A stretch of DNA of 64,000 bases from the NCBI GenBank assembly GCA_013399875.1, contig VXAZ01006879.1, forward strand, positions 67,163-131,162. The letters are read 5' to 3'. The notes beneath the pieces were generated by a model. The model saw only the letters and a program-made list of their open reading frames with translations, ran no database searches and was not told where the DNA came from. Positions within the stretch are counted from its first letter, which is position 1; every line of letters starts with the position of its first letter. Below, piece by piece: positions 63,736 to 64,000 of the stretch. A program made the position numbers and the translations under genes. The DNA comes from Gymnorhina tibicen. Its lineage: Eukaryota > Chordata > Aves > Passeriformes > Artamidae.

Positions 63736-64000
63736 CAAACTCACCAGCCCGTCGTTAATCGGTCCATGAAAAGGTTTCAAACCCAACTCAAAGCCAACCA
63801 TCTCTTCATGTCCTAAGTGGAATAAGTCGGATGGAATCCTTGGAAAATCACCTGGACTAAAGGAATTTAGGAAGCTACTGGATTTCCAGTGCTGCTCAGA
63901 GCGCCAGAAATACTGATTTTTAAATTTTCTCTTTTAACTTGAAAAAGCAAAATAATTTAGCTTAAACCAAAGACACCAGGCACCACAACACGGCCCAGGC
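63736..64000. promoter_or_regulatory. AT-rich island cut by the window end
   Basis: GTCGTTAATCGGTCCATG, GATTTTTAAATTTTCTC and GCAAAATAATTTAGC in non-repetitive DNA. It may be a conserved element or the edge of an older repeat; the right end is not in the window. Confidence 0.3.

Overview
The window is vertebrate, almost certainly bird, and most likely songbird (passerine). The basis is about twenty copies of the CR1 retroposon, many of them close to the young CR1 types I know from passerines (family recognised from memory, not by search). The sequence is GC-rich, CpG-bearing and full of minisatellites, as on small avian chromosomes. I found no protein-coding exon, tRNA, rRNA or CRISPR that I can support. 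The many long open frames come from tandem repeats or GC-rich sequence with few stop codons.

Layout. 1-4.4 kb: a 20-bp minisatellite cut by the window edge, a second 20-bp array, a CpG-dense patch and a tandem array of 92/93-bp monomers at 3.28-4.05 kb. 4.3-10.8 kb: several CR1 copies, one with recognisable reverse transcriptase remains (4.87-5.55 kb) and one ancient relic (5.9-6.2 kb), plus a 20-bp array with a 101-bp higher-order period (7.57-8.06 kb). 10.8-27 kb: GC-rich single-copy DNA with two minisatellites (13.6 and 15.1 kb), dispersed CR1s and AT-rich islands with homeodomain-type motifs. 27-35.4 kb: a CR1 partly duplicated across an N, a probable LTR, a 108-bp pure purine tract, another minisatellite and two adjacent CR1s. 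35.4-46.8 kb: AT-rich islands, several tandem arrays (the largest at 41.3-42.0 kb, 19/20-bp unit) and another ancient CR1. 46.8-64 kb: four more tandem arrays, a CR1 with an internal duplication, a 3'-truncated CR1, a near-identical partner of the 34.6-kb CR1 and more AT-rich islands.

Interpretation (inference): this looks like a gene desert or long intron. The AT-rich islands, rich in TAAT, GATA and octamer-like words and a few kilobases apart, would suit conserved non-coding elements of a developmental regulator. I cannot test conservation here. The most unusual features are the recurrent ~20-bp minisatellites sharing a CATGG core, the 101-bp and 185-bp higher-order arrays, the array open in all six frames, and the 12-bp palindromes with a TAATTA centre in two AT-rich islands.

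Three runs of N (12057-12063, 27320, 32597) mark assembly gaps; each lies in or beside repetitive sequence.
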